In this document: positions 4,852 to 6,143 of the stretch, one piece after another
How the letters are laid out: the number at the start of each line of letters is the position of its first letter
Numbering within the stretch: the stretch's first letter is position 1
Origin: Flavobacteriaceae bacterium
Lineage (GTDB): Bacteria > Bacteroidota > Bacteroidia > Flavobacteriales > Flavobacteriaceae
Length of the DNA stretch: 6,143 nt
NCBI GenBank assembly: GCA_023301205.1
Contig: JALZVC010000271.1
Span: 1 to 6,143 of the forward strand
Direction of reading: 5' to 3'
Program-made: the position numbers and the translations under genes
The notes under the pieces: generated by a model
Databases searched by the model: none
What the model saw: the letters and a program-made list of their open reading frames with translations, nothing else
What the model was told of the DNA's origin: nothing

Positions 4852-6143
4852 ATGTTTAAAAAAATATTAATAGCAAACAGAGGAGAGATTGCACTGCGTG
4901 TAATAAGAACCTGTAAAGAAATGGGCATAAAATCTGTTGCAGTTTACTCAAAGGCAGATGAAGAAAGCCTTCACGTAAAGTTTGCGGACGAAGCAGTTTG
5001 TATAGGTCCAGCTGCAAGTAGTGAAAGCTACTTAAAAATGGCAAATATTATTGCTGCAGCAGAGATTACAAACGCAGATGCCATTCACCCAGGTTATGGA
5101 TTCCTTTCAGAAAATGCTAAGTTTTCTAGAATTTGTGAAGAGCACAACATTAAATTTATTGGTGCATCTCCAAGTATGATCGAAAGAATGGGAGATAAGG
5201 CAATGGCTAAGATTACAATGATCGAAGCAGGAGTACCTTGTGTTCCAGGGTCTGAAGGTATCATTGAAGATTTCCCTACGTGTATAAAAGTTGCTAAAGA
5301 AACAGGCTATCCTGTAATGCTTAAAGCAAGTGCAGGTGGTGGTGGTAAAGGGATGCGCGGTGTTTATAAAGAAGAAGACCTACAAGATGCATGGGATTCT
5401 GCGCGTCAAGAAAGTCTAGCTGCCTTTGGTAATAATGATATGTATATGGAGAAGCTTATAGAAGAGCCTCGACATATTGAAATCCAAATTGTTGGAGATA
5501 GTAGTGGGAAAGCGTGTCATTTAAGTGAGCGTGATTGTTCTATTCAAAGAAGACACCAAAAGCTTACCGAAGAAACGCCAAGTCCATTTATGACAGATGA
5601 GCTACGCGAAGCTATGGGTACTGCGGCAGTTAAAGCGGCAGAATATATTAAGTATGAAGGAGCAGGTACTGTAGAGTTTTTAGTAGATAAACATAGAAAT
5701 TTCTACTTTATGGAGATGAATACACGTATCCAAGTAGAGCACCCTATTACAGAACAAGTTGTTGATTACGACTTGATTCGTGAGCAAATTTTGGTTGCTG
5801 CAGGAGTTCCTATTTCTGGTAAAAACTATTTACCACAATTACATTCTATTGAGTGCCGTATTAATGCAGAAGATCCATATAATGACTTTAGACCTTCGCC
5901 AGGTAAAATTACGGTTTTACATGCGCCAGGTGGTCATGGTATTCGCTTAGATACTCACGTATATGCAGGGTACTCGATACCGCCTAATTATGACTCTATG
6001 ATTGCCAAGCTCATCACTACGGCACAGACAAGAGAAGAAGCAATTAATAAAATGAGGCGGGCTCTAGAAGAGTTTGTGATAGAAGGGATTAAAACAACAA
6101 TTCCGTTTCATAGACAACTAATGGATCACCCAGACTATATTGC
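4852..6143 (+). CDS. accC: Biotin carboxylase subunit of acetyl-CoA carboxylase (3' end outside the window)
   Basis: AccC uses ATP and bicarbonate to carboxylate the biotin on AccB, the first half-reaction of acetyl-CoA carboxylase. The frame is open from ATG 4852 to the window edge: 430 complete codons of an expected 450 or so, so only the end is missing. The N-terminal biotin carboxylase domain starts [15 protein letters not shown] (2-16). The ATP-grasp domain has Lys116, the Gly-rich loop [12 protein letters not shown] (158-169) and the catalytic segment [13 protein letters not shown] (286-298) with Glu288, Asn290 and Arg292; Glu275 is a further metal ligand candidate. The C-terminal domain includes ECRINAEDP with Arg336. 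All expected catalytic residues are present. The length (no fused biotinyl domain up to the edge) and the separate accB upstream fit the stand-alone AccC. ATG 4852 has no Shine-Dalgarno of its own, but a minicistron with one ends six bases before it. Propionyl- or methylcrotonyl-CoA carboxylase relatives share these motifs; the accB neighbour decides for AccC. Confidence 0.95.
   Translation, partial: MFKKILIANRGEIALRVIRTCKEMGIKSVAVYSKADEESLHVKFADEAVCIGPAASSESYLKMANIIAAAEITNADAIHPGYGFLSENAKFSRICEEHNIKFIGASPSMIERMGDKAMAKITMIEAGVPCVPGSEGIIEDFPTCIKVAKETGYPVMLKASAGGGGKGMRGVYKEEDLQDAWDSARQESLAAFGNNDMYMEKLIEEPRHIEIQIVGDSSGKACHLSERDCSIQRRHQKLTEETPSPFMTDELREAMGTAAVKAAEYIKYEGAGTVEFLVDKHRNFYFMEMNTRIQVEHPITEQVVDYDLIREQILVAAGVPISGKNYLPQLHSIECRINAEDPYNDFRPSPGKITVLHAPGGHGIRLDTHVYAGYSIPPNYDSMIAKLITTAQTREEAINKMRRALEEFVIEGIKTTIPFHRQLMDHPDYI

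Noticed and set aside
4856..5044. 62-codon frame on the minus strand
   Set aside because: It is antisense to the start of accC, Leu-rich by reversal of its Lys/Glu/Gln codons, and has no family resemblance.

Overview
The window is a stretch of ordinary, well-conserved housekeeping chromosome from a member of the Bacteroidetes, most likely the family Flavobacteriaceae. The support is the gene order (ribE, then pdxA, DUF177/YceD, rpmF, fabH, accB, accC), the AT-rich codon use, the near absence of Shine-Dalgarno sequences, promoter-like TAnnTTTG boxes of the Bacteroidetes type, a tRNA end without an encoded CCA, and the Bacteroidetes form of ribosomal protein L32. I cannot name a genus.

Layout: positions 1-20 are the 3' end of a tRNA that begins before the window, followed by an intrinsic terminator (31-64). 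Positions 65-338 hold no convincing gene, only short imperfect repeats and a possible promoter. At 339-578 is a small secreted or membrane-anchored protein of unknown function. It runs tail to tail into ribE (559-1149, minus strand) with a 20-base overlap. ribE and pdxA (1207-2265, plus strand) diverge from a 57-base gap holding a 23-base inverted repeat whose two arms both look like -7 promoter elements facing opposite ways.

A good Bacteroidetes promoter (2277-2305) then starts a DUF177-rpmF unit (2350-3101), closed by a strong terminator (3124-3151). After a 174-base gap come fabH (3276-4274), accB (4312-4782) and accC (4852 to the window edge; its last roughly 20 codons lie outside), closely spaced on the plus strand and probably co-transcribed.

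Functionally, ribE finishes riboflavin synthesis and pdxA works in pyridoxal phosphate synthesis. YceD and L32 belong to large ribosomal subunit assembly. FabH starts fatty acid synthesis by condensing acetyl-CoA with malonyl-ACP. AccB and AccC form the biotin carrier and biotin carboxylase half of acetyl-CoA carboxylase, which supplies the malonyl group. Linkage of yceD-rpmF to fatty acid genes is known from other bacteria; here plsX is missing from between rpmF and fabH and a terminator stands in its place.

I see no mobile element, CRISPR array, defence system or new multi-gene system. The points worth a second look are small and regulatory: the face-to-face ribE/pdxA promoters, a five-codon minicistron with a Shine-Dalgarno just before accC, a hairpin at the likely 5' end of the DUF177 mRNA, and the unexplained small protein at 339-578.
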